Positions 27,086-36,113 of a DNA stretch of 40,525 nucleotides are shown here, one piece after another (the first letter of the stretch is position 1; each line of letters begins with the position of its first letter). The stretch covers positions 1 to 40,525 of the forward strand of contig CABVDL010000012.1 of assembly GCA_902497035.1 (NCBI GenBank), written 5' to 3'. The notes beneath the pieces are model-generated. The model had not been told where the DNA came from and made no database searches. It worked only from the letters and a program-made list of their open reading frames with translations. This stretch comes from an uncultured Prevotella sp. Lineage in GTDB: Bacteria; Bacteroidota; Bacteroidia; Bacteroidales; Bacteroidaceae. The position numbers were made by a program, and so were the translations under genes.

Positions 27086-29299
27086 ATGCGATTAATGAGA
27101 AGTCTCGCGCTATGCGCGGTGCTCTTTTCCGCCTCGGCGGCCTTGGCCCAGAGCGACGGGGGAGTGTTGAAGTACATCAACCCTTTCATTGGAACGGGGG
27201 CAGTAGATGCCAACAGTCTTATGGGAAATACATTCCCTGGCGCTACGGTGCCTTTTGGCATGGTACAGCTCAGTCCTGACGAGAATGACAAACCCTCGGG
27301 CTACGACCCCTCGGGCTACGACTACAGCCAAAAGCGCATCTATGGCTTCAGCCATACTCACCTTAACGGTACGGGTTGCGTTGACCTGCTCGACTTCCTC
27401 GTGATGCCTACCTCGCGCGACTTGCAGAGCCTGGCACGCACCAACGACTACAGCTCAACTTTCAGCCACGACAACGAAAAGGCCTCGGCCGGCTACTATC
27501 AGGTGAGGCTCGATGAGAGTGGTGTGAACTGTGAGATGACGGCCACGACGCGTACGGGCATGCACCGCTATACCTTCCCCCAGGGAAAGGCCAACAATCT
27601 CGTCTTCGACCTTCAGCACGGTGGCAACAGCATTAGGGAAATCTTCGACGCCCAGGTGAGGCTTGTTGACCCTTACACCCTTGAGGGCTACCGTATGCTC
27701 GATGGCTGGCAGCGCTACCGCAAGGTGTGCTTCTATGCCAAGTTCAACCGTCCTGTCACGGCAAAGGTGTTCCGTGCCTACAACAGGACGTTCACCGACG
27801 GCGATTGGGCCAACGGACGCGACGTAAAGGCCTATCTGAGCTTTGCTCCGAGCAGTGAGCCGCTCATCGTAAAGGTCGCGTTGTCGCCGGTCAGCGTCGC
27901 CAATGCCAAGGAGAATATGGGCGAGAATCCCGGATGGGATTTCGATGCCGTCCACCGGCAGGCCGTTGCGGCATGGGAGAAAGAACTTGCCAACGTGCGC
28001 GTAGATGGTACCGAGGACCAGAAGGCAATCTTCTATACAGGTCTCTATCATGCTTATATCCAGCCAAATACTATTTCGGATTGCAACGGCGAGTTCATGT
28101 ATGCAGACTATACCACCGGTAAGCTGCCCGCCGGAGAGACCCATTACAGCACATTCTCTCTTTGGGACACCTTCCGTGCCTGCCATCCCATGTACACCTT
28201 GCTGAAGCAGGACCGTGTGGCCGACTTCGTGAAGAGCATGCTACGTCAGTACGATACCTATGGCTATCTGCCTATATGGCAGCTCTGGGGTACCGACAAC
28301 TACTGCATGATTGGCAATCACGCTATCCCTGTACTCGTGGACGCAGCCTTGAAGCATATCCCCGGTGTCGATGCCGGGCGTGTCTTTGAGGCCGTGAAGG
28401 GCACCTCGCTCCGCGAGCATCGCAATTCGCCTTGGAGAATCTATGAGAAATATGGATATTATCCCGAGGACTTGCAGACGCAGTCGGTGTCCATCACCTT
28501 GGAGGAATCCTATAATGACGCCTGCGTGGCCCGTTTGGCCAAGGCGCTTGGCAAGACCAGTGACTATGAGTTCTTTGAGAGGCGCTCCCGCAATTACCGC
28601 AACCTCTTTGACTCCTCCACGGGCTTCTTCCGTGCAAAGAACAGCGACGGCAAATGGGTTGAGCCTTTCAATCCTTTGCAGTATGGCGGCAACGGCGGCA
28701 ATCCTTATACTGAGGCTAATGCCTGGCAGTATCGTTTCTACGTACCGCAGGACGTGCCCGACCTCATCAGGCTCATGGGGGGCAACAAGAAGTTTGTGGC
28801 AGAGCTCGACAAGTTCTTCACGCTCACGGGCGGTGAGACCGAGAAAAATGGCAATGCCAGTGGCTTCATCGGCCAGTATGCGCATGGCAACGAGCCCAGC
28901 CACCACTGCGCTTATCTCTACAACTATGCAGGCCAGCCCCGAAAGACGCAGTACTACGTGAACAAGGTGATGACGGAACAGTACAAGAACCGCATCGACG
29001 GATACTCGGGCAACGAGGACTGCGGACAGATGTCGAGCTGGTACATTCTTTCAAGCATGGGATTTTATCCCGTTGATCCGGCCAATGGCGTCTATGAGTT
29101 TGGCTCACCGCAGTTCCGCCGCGTGGAGATTACCTTGCCTTCGGGAAAGAAGTTTGTCATCACTTCCAACCGCAAGGGAAAGGACGACTGCTATGTGAAG
29201 GGAGTGAGACTCAATGGCAAGGCCTACAAGAAAGACTACATTCTCCACAGTGATATCATGAACGGAGGTACGCTCGAATTCACGATGGGCACAAAGTAA
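27086..29299 (+). CDS. GH92 alpha-mannosidase (second copy)
   Basis: A 737-residue GH92 exo-alpha-mannosidase with a signal peptide (about 1-22, ending SASAALAQ). Motifs: N-P-F-I-G-T, FSHTHLNGTGCVDLLD, SLWDTFRACHPM, E543 in T-E-A-N-A-W-Q-Y (expected general acid), A-H-G-N-E-P-S-H-H with H600-G601, and G-N-E-D-C-G-Q-M-S-S-W with D645 (expected base). It is clearly diverged from the first GH92, so it is not a recent duplication and may act on a different linkage. It starts 25 bp after the C10 peptidase gene and is followed after 27 bp by the BSP peptidase gene, supporting one transcript. No T9SS tail is present. Confidence 0.94.
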   Translation: MRLMRSLALCAVLFSASAALAQSDGGVLKYINPFIGTGAVDANSLMGNTFPGATVPFGMVQLSPDENDKPSGYDPSGYDYSQKRIYGFSHTHLNGTGCVDLLDFLVMPTSRDLQSLARTNDYSSTFSHDNEKASAGYYQVRLDESGVNCEMTATTRTGMHRYTFPQGKANNLVFDLQHGGNSIREIFDAQVRLVDPYTLEGYRMLDGWQRYRKVCFYAKFNRPVTAKVFRAYNRTFTDGDWANGRDVKAYLSFAPSSEPLIVKVALSPVSVANAKENMGENPGWDFDAVHRQAVAAWEKELANVRVDGTEDQKAIFYTGLYHAYIQPNTISDCNGEFMYADYTTGKLPAGETHYSTFSLWDTFRACHPMYTLLKQDRVADFVKSMLRQYDTYGYLPIWQLWGTDNYCMIGNHAIPVLVDAALKHIPGVDAGRVFEAVKGTSLREHRNSPWRIYEKYGYYPEDLQTQSVSITLEESYNDACVARLAKALGKTSDYEFFERRSRNYRNLFDSSTGFFRAKNSDGKWVEPFNPLQYGGNGGNPYTEANAWQYRFYVPQDVPDLIRLMGGNKKFVAELDKFFTLTGGETEKNGNASGFIGQYAHGNEPSHHCAYLYNYAGQPRKTQYYVNKVMTEQYKNRIDGYSGNEDCGQMSSWYILSSMGFYPVDPANGVYEFGSPQFRRVEITLPSGKKFVITSNRKGKDDCYVKGVRLNGKAYKKDYILHSDIMNGGTLEFTMGTK

Positions 29300-29326
29300 G
29301 AATGACGAGGAAAAGATAATCTTAAT

Positions 29327-30175
29327 ATGAACAGTAAAAGAACTTTTATTCTGCTTACAGTTGCGCTGCTCTGGATAGGCTCCGGCAGCGCAATGGCCCT
29401 GGACAATAGGCCAGGAGACCAGCCGGGCAGCCGGACGCAGGTGAGACTGACAAGAAAAGACAGGCTGTGGGACAGCCACCTGCTGAAAATCAACTTCATC
29501 GACAAGAGCCCTGAGAGCGCAGGCTCCAAAATATATCATGCCATCATTCCTGACCCCGACACTTATATTCGCAGTGTGGCGCGTGAGGTGATGCGCACGC
29601 TTTATTTCTCACCCCACGACAGCATTCCCAAGTGCAAGGTACTCGACTACATCCTGCGCAGCGACAAAGGCATATCGGCCAAGGGTGGGGGTAATGGTTT
29701 TGTCAATATCTTCTACAGCTCCGACTGGGTGGCCAAGTCATTCTCCAATGGCGATACGGCGAGAGTCGATTTCGAGACCCGCGGCGTCCTGCTGCACGAG
29801 CTGACCCACGCCTTCCAGCTTGAACCACAGGGCATAGGCCCCTACGGAGGGCCCAACAAGGCCGTCTGGGAGCTGGTTGAGGGCATGGCAGACGCCGTGC
29901 GCGTGGCGGCAGGCGGCTTCCACGGCGAGCAGGACCGGCCAAAGGGAGGCAGCTATCACGATGGCTACCGGTATATAGGCTACTTCTTCGACTGGGTGCG
30001 CCGCAACAAGGACAAGAATTTCATCCGCAAGATGAACAGGTCGTGCCTTGAGGTGGTCCCCTGGTCGTGGAATGGCGCCGTGGCTTATGCCCTTGGCCCG
30101 GGCCACGACATCGACGCCCTTTGGCACGAGTATCAGGTGGCCGTGGGCGACATCAAGGCTGACGCGCGGCCCTAA
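29327..30175 (+). CDS. Basic secretory protein (BSP)-family putative zinc metallopeptidase
   Basis: A 282-residue secreted protein with a signal peptide (about 1-25). It matches the plant basic secretory protein family, found widely in Bacteroidota polysaccharide loci. The zinc motif H-E-L-T-H (H157, E158, H161) is followed by AFQLEPQGIGPYGGPNKAVWELVEGMADAVRVAAG, in which the downstream E-G-x-A-D segment is family-typical. The WNGAVAYALGPGHDIDALWHEY end is also characteristic. It is the last gene of the GH76 operon. Proteolytic activity is inferred from the zinc motif. Its stop codon (TAA, 30173-30175) overlaps the stop of the convergent regulator gene. Confidence 0.85.
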   Translation: MNSKRTFILLTVALLWIGSGSAMALDNRPGDQPGSRTQVRLTRKDRLWDSHLLKINFIDKSPESAGSKIYHAIIPDPDTYIRSVAREVMRTLYFSPHDSIPKCKVLDYILRSDKGISAKGGGNGFVNIFYSSDWVAKSFSNGDTARVDFETRGVLLHELTHAFQLEPQGIGPYGGPNKAVWELVEGMADAVRVAAGGFHGEQDRPKGGSYHDGYRYIGYFFDWVRRNKDKNFIRKMNRSCLEVVPWSWNGAVAYALGPGHDIDALWHEYQVAVGDIKADARP

Positions 30176-31851
30176 GGCTGGTGGTTGCCGATGTTGCGCA
30201 CCTGCTCCTCAAAGGAGGAGCGGTCGCCGGCCGCGTGGTTCCTGAAACGAGTGCGGTAGTTGTAAACCGTGCTGTTGGCTAAGTTGAGCAGCTGCGAGAT
30301 CTTTCCACTGTCGTCAATGCCTAAGCGTATGAGGGCGAAGATGCGCAGGGGAGTGGTCAGGGTGTCCTTCCGGGGCTCGGCTATGCGGTTTTCCGGCGTC
30401 AGGAGCTCGTTGAGCTCCTGGACGAAAGTGGGATAGATGGCAAGAAACATGTGGTCGAACTGCCCGTAGAGCTCCTGCAGGGCAGTCTCTTCCTCCTCCG
30501 ACGAGCGCGCCATGTCTGACAGCTCGTCAAACTTCCGGCCGCGCAGCAGCTTGCTGATTTTGTTGCGCAGGTGGTTGACGCTCTCTATGTAGTGCGTGCA
30601 CAGGGCGAAGAATGTGGCGATGCAGTTTTCCTTGACCACGTTGGCCTCATAGAGGTGCCGGTTGGTCTCCTTGTTGGCCTCTATCGACAGCTGGAGCTGG
30701 CGGTTGGCCTCTGTGAGCGCCTTGTTGTTCTCTTTCTGCCTGCGCGCGTAGTCGTGCAGCTTGTGGTGCTGTTTCAGCAGGATGATCGCCAGTACGATGA
30801 CCACGAGCAGCAGCAGCGAGAGCAGCACGGAGATGACAAGCATCATGCGGTTGTGCCCCTGGAGCGTGTTCTGGAATTTGGAGTTTATGCTCTCAATGTC
30901 CTGCGTTGCCCAGTCTTTCATCTTGCCTCCGAAGGTGGTCGATGCCTCATAGGCGTATTTCACGTAGCTCCGGGCGCGGTCTATGTCGCCGCGGTCGCGC
31001 AGGATACGGCAGAGATAGAAGATGGCGGCCTCGTCGTAGGTGACGGTGTTCACGTCGTTGATGGCCGACAGCAGCAAGTGGTGCAGGGCCTCGTCGTTAA
31101 GCCCCATTGCGTCGTATGTCTGGTAACGGTAATATTCCACGATGGCATAGTCGTGCTCGCCGGGCCTGGTGAGGCGGGCCCACTTGTCCAGTGCACGCAG
31201 TGCCTCCCGGTACTTGCCTGCTCCAGAGTATATTCCTTGCATATAGGTCAGCCAGATGATGGAATTCTTGGGCGTGATGCTGAGGAGACTGTCCTTCATG
31301 CTCCTTTCGAGGGTCTGGAAGCGTTGTTGGTCGGTCTTGTCCTTTGTATAGAAGGCCAACTGATTGTACATGTACGAGGTGCAGTCGTAGTAGGCTATGC
31401 GGTTCTTGGCATTCAGCGTCCTGGGATTGATTTCGTTCATGGTGAGCACGGCCTCCCCGAAGAACCCCGTCCTGGCATATTGCTTCATGAGCTGGCATTT
31501 GCACTTGTCTGCCTTGTCAATGTCTCTTAGGCGCTCGGCGGCGTTGAGGCTGAGGTGCAGATAGTGGAGGGCCAGGGTGGTCTTGTAGGTGTTGGTCAGC
31601 AGGTAGAGCTGCTGGGCGATGTCGTAGCGCACGCTCCACGACGAGGCGTTGTTGTAGGCGGCTTGCAGCGTGCTTATGCGCTCCTCGCGCTGCTCCCTGA
31701 GCGCCTTGCTGTCGGCAACGGCTTTGTCGAGTACGTGCAACAGACTGTCGTTGATATACTTTATATCCTTCGTGTCTTGGCCGTTTGCCGCCTCGGCGGG
31801 AAGAAAGAGAAACGACGCAAGGATGATGAGAAAAGTCCGAAGATGGTCCAT
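30172..31851 (-). CDS. DUF6377-like membrane-spanning TPR/HTH regulator
   Basis: A 559-residue protein of the type annotated as DUF6377 in Bacteroidota. A signal peptide or N-terminal anchor (about 1-24, FLPAEAANGQ) is followed by a periplasmic helical, TPR-like region to about residue 330 (LLHVLDKAVADSKALREQREERI, then repeated helix pairs). One strong transmembrane segment lies at about 337-363 (VISVLLSLLLLVVIVLAIILL), then a coiled-coil (about 365-405), and a cytoplasmic C-terminal domain that ends in a LuxR-like helix-turn-helix (IRLGIDDSGKISQLLNLANSTVYNYRTRFRN). This layout suggests a one-protein sensor and transcription regulator. It is the only regulator gene in the window, so it is a candidate to bind the paired boxes before the GH38 genes. 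Function is inferred from architecture. It ends with TAG. Confidence 0.8.
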   Translation of the reverse strand: MDHLRTFLIILASFLFLPAEAANGQDTKDIKYINDSLLHVLDKAVADSKALREQREERISTLQAAYNNASSWSVRYDIAQQLYLLTNTYKTTLALHYLHLSLNAAERLRDIDKADKCKCQLMKQYARTGFFGEAVLTMNEINPRTLNAKNRIAYYDCTSYMYNQLAFYTKDKTDQQRFQTLERSMKDSLLSITPKNSIIWLTYMQGIYSGAGKYREALRALDKWARLTRPGEHDYAIVEYYRYQTYDAMGLNDEALHHLLLSAINDVNTVTYDEAAIFYLCRILRDRGDIDRARSYVKYAYEASTTFGGKMKDWATQDIESINSKFQNTLQGHNRMMLVISVLLSLLLLVVIVLAIILLKQHHKLHDYARRQKENNKALTEANRQLQLSIEANKETNRHLYEANVVKENCIATFFALCTHYIESVNHLRNKISKLLRGRKFDELSDMARSSEEEETALQELYGQFDHMFLAIYPTFVQELNELLTPENRIAEPRKDTLTTPLRIFALIRLGIDDSGKISQLLNLANSTVYNYRTRFRNHAAGDRSSFEEQVRNIGNHQP

Positions 31852-31874
31852 GCTGATAAGATTTTTTTACGGTT

Positions 31875-31882
31875 CAAAGTTA
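31875..31882 (-). promoter_or_regulatory. Candidate -7 box of the DUF6377-like regulator
   Basis: Read on the minus strand, TAACTTTG fits the Bacteroidota TAnnTTTG -7 box, 23 bp before the regulator start codon. A TTTA/TTTT lies 19-20 bp upstream, close to a -33 TTTG. The rest of the 237-bp divergent region (31852-32088) is AT-rich; no CTACTATTT or TCAATTGGT was found there. Confidence 0.4.
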
Positions 31883-32088
31883 TTAATAATTTGCGACAAT
31901 GTAAAATAAATAATGATTAATTTGAAATTTACCCACGGAAACAATATGACAAAATACGACAATTTTTGTGCGACTTTTGAGTTTAATACATATATGGAGT
32001 TGCCAGGATGCGTCCAGGAGATGGCTTTGGAGTGCCTGCCGTTGAGAGACTAACTGACAGTTTTTAAATAATATACCAAACAAGCACT

Positions 32089-33528
32089 ATGATGAGAAAA
32101 GCTACGTATTTGCTGGGCTTGCTGTTGTTCTCGCTGACATCAGTTGCCCGTCAGCCGACGGTGGCCGGCGCCTCAGGCGGCCATGGTGCTGCCGCCCAGA
32201 CAAGAGGGCTGCACGACCTGCAGCAGGATTTCGTTGACCTGCGCTTCGGCATGTTCATCCATTTCAACATGCCAACGTTCCAGGAGGCCGACTGGCCCGA
32301 CCCGCAGGCACCTGCCTCCTCTTTCAATCCTACTGAGCTTGACTGCAGGCAGTGGGCCAAGGCCGCGAAGTCGGCGGGAATGACCTACGGCTGCCTGACG
32401 ACAAAGCACCACAGCGGCTTCTGCATCTGGGACACGAAGACTACCGACTACAATGTGATGAACTCCCCGCTGAGGCGCGACGTGGTGAAGGAATATACCG
32501 ACGCCTTCCGCAAGGAGGGTCTCAAGACCATGCTCTACTATTCCATCCTCGACATGCACCACGACCTGAGGCCGCACCACATCACGCGCAGGCACATTCA
32601 GATGATAAAGGACCAGCTGACCGAGCTTCTGACCAATTACGGTGAGATAACGGCGCTGATCATTGACGGATGGGACGCTCCATGGAGCCGCATCTCCTAC
32701 GACGACGTGCCTTTCGAGGACATCTACAGGCTCATCAAGCGCCTGCAGCCCAACTGCCTGGTGATGGACCTCAATGCCGCCAAATACCCAAGGGAGGCGC
32801 TGTTCTACACCGACATCAAGTCGTATGAGCAGGGCGCCGGGCAGAAAATCGACCCCAACGCCAACCGGCTGCCCGCCCTGGCCTGCCTGCCCTTGCAGCG
32901 GACGTGGTTCTGGAAGCAGTCGTTTCCCAACGATAAGCTGAAGTCGCCAGAGTGGCTGGTCAATGAGAACATCAACCCCTACGGCAAGGCCCACTGCAAC
33001 TTCATACTCAACGTAGCGCCTAACAACAAGGGCCTCATCGACGACAATGCGCTAAAGGCCCTCAAGGAGATTGGCCAGCTCTACAAGGAGCGCGGCCATG
33101 TGGCTGACGTTGAGCCCACCAACGCGCAGGTCATCTCGCAGAACATCGCCAAGAACCAGCCGGCCTACAGCTCCTGGAGCGACGACTATGCCATCAGCGA
33201 CTTCGGCAATGACGACGATTTCGGTTCGTGCTGGCACTCCAATCCGGCAGTCGCCAACCCCTGGTATGCCGTGGAATTAGACCGCGAGAAGCCTTTCAAC
33301 ATGGTGGTGCTCACCGCGCGTGAGGGCTCTTCCGCCCCGTCCTATACCCTGTCCTGTCGCCGTGATGGCAAGTGGGTGCCGGTGGCTGACGGTAAAGAGA
33401 CCCGCTTGGGCCGTGTGAGCATCCTCCGTTTCCCCACTGTCTGGGGCGATGCCGTGCGCGTGTCGTTCAGCGGCCAGCCCGGGCAGGTGTCGGTGGCCGA
33501 GCTCGGTGTCTATAATGAGAGAAGATGA
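32089..33528 (+). CDS. GH29 alpha-L-fucosidase with C-terminal F5/8-like domain
   Basis: A 479-residue secreted fucosidase. A signal peptide (about 1-21) precedes a (beta/alpha)8 GH29 domain at about 40-340 with family motifs: F-G-M-F-I-H-F-N, T-T-K-H-H-S-G-F-C-I-W near 105, and I-I-D-G-W-D, where D193 takes the place of the retaining nucleophile. N-I-N-P-Y-G-K, then FILNVAPNNKGLID, marks the end of the catalytic domain. A jelly-roll/discoidin-like domain (about 345-479, PWYAVELDREKPFNMVVL) completes it. Fucose is not part of yeast mannan but does occur on plant and animal N-glycans, so this gene argues that N-glycoproteins are among the targets. The third GH92 gene starts 42 bp downstream. 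Confidence 0.9.
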   Translation: MMRKATYLLGLLLFSLTSVARQPTVAGASGGHGAAAQTRGLHDLQQDFVDLRFGMFIHFNMPTFQEADWPDPQAPASSFNPTELDCRQWAKAAKSAGMTYGCLTTKHHSGFCIWDTKTTDYNVMNSPLRRDVVKEYTDAFRKEGLKTMLYYSILDMHHDLRPHHITRRHIQMIKDQLTELLTNYGEITALIIDGWDAPWSRISYDDVPFEDIYRLIKRLQPNCLVMDLNAAKYPREALFYTDIKSYEQGAGQKIDPNANRLPALACLPLQRTWFWKQSFPNDKLKSPEWLVNENINPYGKAHCNFILNVAPNNKGLIDDNALKALKEIGQLYKERGHVADVEPTNAQVISQNIAKNQPAYSSWSDDYAISDFGNDDDFGSCWHSNPAVANPWYAVELDREKPFNMVVLTAREGSSAPSYTLSCRRDGKWVPVADGKETRLGRVSILRFPTVWGDAVRVSFSGQPGQVSVAELGVYNERR

Positions 33529-33570
33529 GAGACGTGAAATAACATACTATTTTTTTATCAAAACATTTAT

Positions 33571-35814
33571 ATGAAGCATATTAAATCTATTGTTACGGCA
33601 ATGTTTCTTGCAGGTGGAATGGCATCTGCCAGTGCCATTGACTACACCTCGTATGTGGACCCCTACATAGGCTCCGGTGGCCATGGCCACGTGTTCGTGG
33701 GAGCCAGCGTGCCTTTCGGGCAAGTGCAGCTCGGCCCCATGAATATATACAAAGGATGGGACTGGTCGTCGGGCTACCACTACAGCGACTCTGTCGTCGT
33801 GGGCTTCAGCCACAACCATCTCAGCGGCACGGGCTGCAACGACCTGGGCGACATCAGCCTCATGCCTTATACCGGCAAGGTGCGCACCTCACAGGGCAAG
33901 CAGACCGACATCTCAGGGGCCGCCTCGTCGCTCTACAGCCATAAGAACGAGCGGGTAAGCCCCGGCTACTACAGCGTGGCGCTTGCCAATGGCGTGAATG
34001 TGGAGCTCACCGCCACCCAGCGTGTCGGCTTCCATCACTACACCTACACCGGGACGGCCACGCCGCGGCTGCTCATCGACCTGAAGACGGGCATTGGCAC
34101 GAGAAGCTATGAGACCTACATACGGCGTATCGACGACCATACCGTCGAGGGCTACCGCTTCTGCCACGGATGGGCCCCACAGCACAAGATATTCTTCTAC
34201 GCCACATTCAGCAAGCCCATCAAGAGCCTGAAGGTGTTTGACAACAACGACTACATGGGCGACGATGAGCTGCAGTGCCGCGACGCCAAGGGGGTGGTGA
34301 CATTTGCCGACGCCGACCGCGACGTGCTAGTCAAGGTGGCGACGTCGTCGGTGAGCTGCACCAACGCCAGGATGAATATGGAGAAGGAACTGCCCGGATG
34401 GGACTTCAACGCCACGCATCAGGCTGCCGTTGACAAGTGGAACAAGGAGCTGAGCGTTGTCGACATCGACGGTACGAAGAAAGACAAGACCATCTTCTAC
34501 ACGGCGCTCTACCACATGTTCATCGCGCCAACGCTCTACTGCGACGTAAACGGCGACTTCCGCGGCATCGGCGACAAGATATACCGCAACAACAAGTTCA
34601 CCAACTACACCATATTCTCGCTCTGGGACACCTACCGCACGCTGCAGCCGCTGATGACGGTCCTGAAGCCTGAGATGATAGACGACGAGGTGAACTCCAT
34701 GCTCAGCATCTACGACCAGAACGGCAAGCTGCCCATCTGGCCCCTTATGTCGGGCGAGACCAACTGCATGCCCGGCTACAGCTCCGTGCCGGTAATCGCT
34801 GATGCCTATCTAAAGGGCTTCAAAGGCTTCGACGCCGACCGCGCATTGCGCTACATGGTGTCCACGGCCACCAATCCCCGGCAGAACGGCGTGCCGGAAT
34901 TCATGAAGTATGGCTATATTCCTGCCGACAAGAAAGGTGAGGCCACGTCCATCAACCTGGAGTATGCCGCCGATGACCGCGGCATAGCCCTGATGGCGAA
35001 GAGACTCGGCAAGGACGACATCTACAGCACGTTCCTCAAGAGGAGCAACGCCTATCAGACACTCTTCGACCGCAAGATAGAGAAGATACATCCGAAGATG
35101 GCCGACGGAAGCTGGTATGAGCCTTACAACCCGTTCCTTGCCAACCACCGCGATGGGGTAGGCGACTTCACCGAGGGCAACGGCTGGCAATACACCTTCA
35201 TGGTGCCGCAAGACCCCGAGGGACTCATCGCTGCCCACGGAGGCGACAAGGCTTTCGTGAAGAACCTCGATGAGCTGTTCGTGGCCCAGGGTGACCTTGG
35301 TGAGGGCGCCCCACCAGATGTGGACGGCCTTGTGGGACAGTATGCCCAGGGCAACGAGCCTAACCACCACATCCCTTACCTGTATGTTTACGCAGGCGAG
35401 CAGTATAAGACCGCGGCGCGCGTGCGCTCGCTCATCAGGCAGTTCTACAAGGCTGAGCCCGACGGCTATGCGGGCAACGAGGACTGCGGCCAGATGTCGG
35501 CATGGCTCGTGTCGTCGGCGCTCGGCTTCTATCAGGTCAACCCGTCAAACGGCGTGTACGTCTTCGGCAGTCCTGCCTACAAGCGGGCTTCCATCACGCT
35601 CAGGGGAGGCAGGAAGTTCACCGTCACGGCAAGCAACAACAGCGACAAGAACGTCTATATAAAGAGCGTGCGGCTCAACGGCAAGCCTTACACGAAGTCG
35701 TACATCACCTACGACGACATCATGCGGGGCGGCACCCTGTCGTTCACCATGGACAGCAAGCCCAACAAGAGCTTCGGCGCAAAGACGGCCGACAGACCCG
35801 TCAGCGCAAGATAA
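33571..35814 (+). CDS. GH92 alpha-mannosidase (third copy)
   Basis: A 747-residue GH92 enzyme with a signal peptide (about 1-22). Motifs: V-D-P-Y-I-G-S, FSHNHLSGTGCNDLGD, SLWDTYRTLQPL, E535 in T-E-G-N-G-W-Q-Y (expected general acid), and G-N-E-D-C-G-Q-M-S with D638 (expected base). Where the other two copies have H-G-N-E-P, this one has Q593-G-N-E-P-N-H-H, a change next to residues known in the family to shape the +1 sugar site. It may therefore attack a different linkage. No T9SS tail or lipobox is seen. It is probably co-transcribed with the GH29 gene. Confidence 0.93.
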   Translation: MKHIKSIVTAMFLAGGMASASAIDYTSYVDPYIGSGGHGHVFVGASVPFGQVQLGPMNIYKGWDWSSGYHYSDSVVVGFSHNHLSGTGCNDLGDISLMPYTGKVRTSQGKQTDISGAASSLYSHKNERVSPGYYSVALANGVNVELTATQRVGFHHYTYTGTATPRLLIDLKTGIGTRSYETYIRRIDDHTVEGYRFCHGWAPQHKIFFYATFSKPIKSLKVFDNNDYMGDDELQCRDAKGVVTFADADRDVLVKVATSSVSCTNARMNMEKELPGWDFNATHQAAVDKWNKELSVVDIDGTKKDKTIFYTALYHMFIAPTLYCDVNGDFRGIGDKIYRNNKFTNYTIFSLWDTYRTLQPLMTVLKPEMIDDEVNSMLSIYDQNGKLPIWPLMSGETNCMPGYSSVPVIADAYLKGFKGFDADRALRYMVSTATNPRQNGVPEFMKYGYIPADKKGEATSINLEYAADDRGIALMAKRLGKDDIYSTFLKRSNAYQTLFDRKIEKIHPKMADGSWYEPYNPFLANHRDGVGDFTEGNGWQYTFMVPQDPEGLIAAHGGDKAFVKNLDELFVAQGDLGEGAPPDVDGLVGQYAQGNEPNHHIPYLYVYAGEQYKTAARVRSLIRQFYKAEPDGYAGNEDCGQMSAWLVSSALGFYQVNPSNGVYVFGSPAYKRASITLRGGRKFTVTASNNSDKNVYIKSVRLNGKPYTKSYITYDDIMRGGTLSFTMDSKPNKSFGAKTADRPVSAR

Positions 35815-35900
35815 CAAGGGCCTATAACGAATCGTGTGTGGATGCAAGTGCCAGCTTGCCTGTTGTCCTTGCGGGTTGGCACGCTCCCGTACTACGGCCG

Positions 35901-36021
35901 GATTACTGCAGTACTTCACTGAAGTACTCGGGTAATCTGGCCTTGATTACTGCAGTACTTCACGTGAAGTACTCGGGTAATCTGGCCTTGATTACTCGAG
36001 TATTCCGGCCTAAGTACTGGG
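35901..36021 (+). repeat. Tandem 44/45-bp palindromic repeats
   Basis: Two near-identical tandem units (35901-35944 and 35945-35989) begin GATTACTGCAGTACTTCAC and end GGTAATCTGGCCTT; the first lacks one base. A third, partial and diverged unit runs to about 36021 (GATTACTCGAGTATT...). Each full unit has a palindromic core; in the second it is the perfect 18-mer GTACTTCACGTGAAGTAC, bounded by ATTAC/GTAAT arms, so each can form a long hairpin. They lie in the 299-bp gap between the third GH92 gene and the first GH130 gene. Apart from an AT-rich leader just before the GH130 start, nothing else is recognised there. Confidence 0.8.
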
Positions 36022-36113
36022 ACGGGGGAATAAGGAAGGCCCGCCCTTGCCGGATGGGAGAAAGAGAAAAATAACTTACTGTTATATGGATATAAACCTT
36101 TACTATTATATTA

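Noticed and set aside
30571..31530. A 319-codon open frame on the plus strand inside the regulator gene
   Set aside because: It is the antisense of a well-supported DUF6377-like protein, has a low-complexity composition and shows no domain. High GC at third positions opens such frames.
33541..33570. ACTATTT near the third GH92 start, and GACTATTTTTT near 23771, as further CTACTATTT boxes
   Set aside because: Both are partial matches in AT-rich gaps of 40-42 bp inside operons, without a second box or TCAATTGGT.
35901..36021. CRISPR array
   Set aside because: The 45-bp units are directly adjacent with no spacers, and no cas genes are present.
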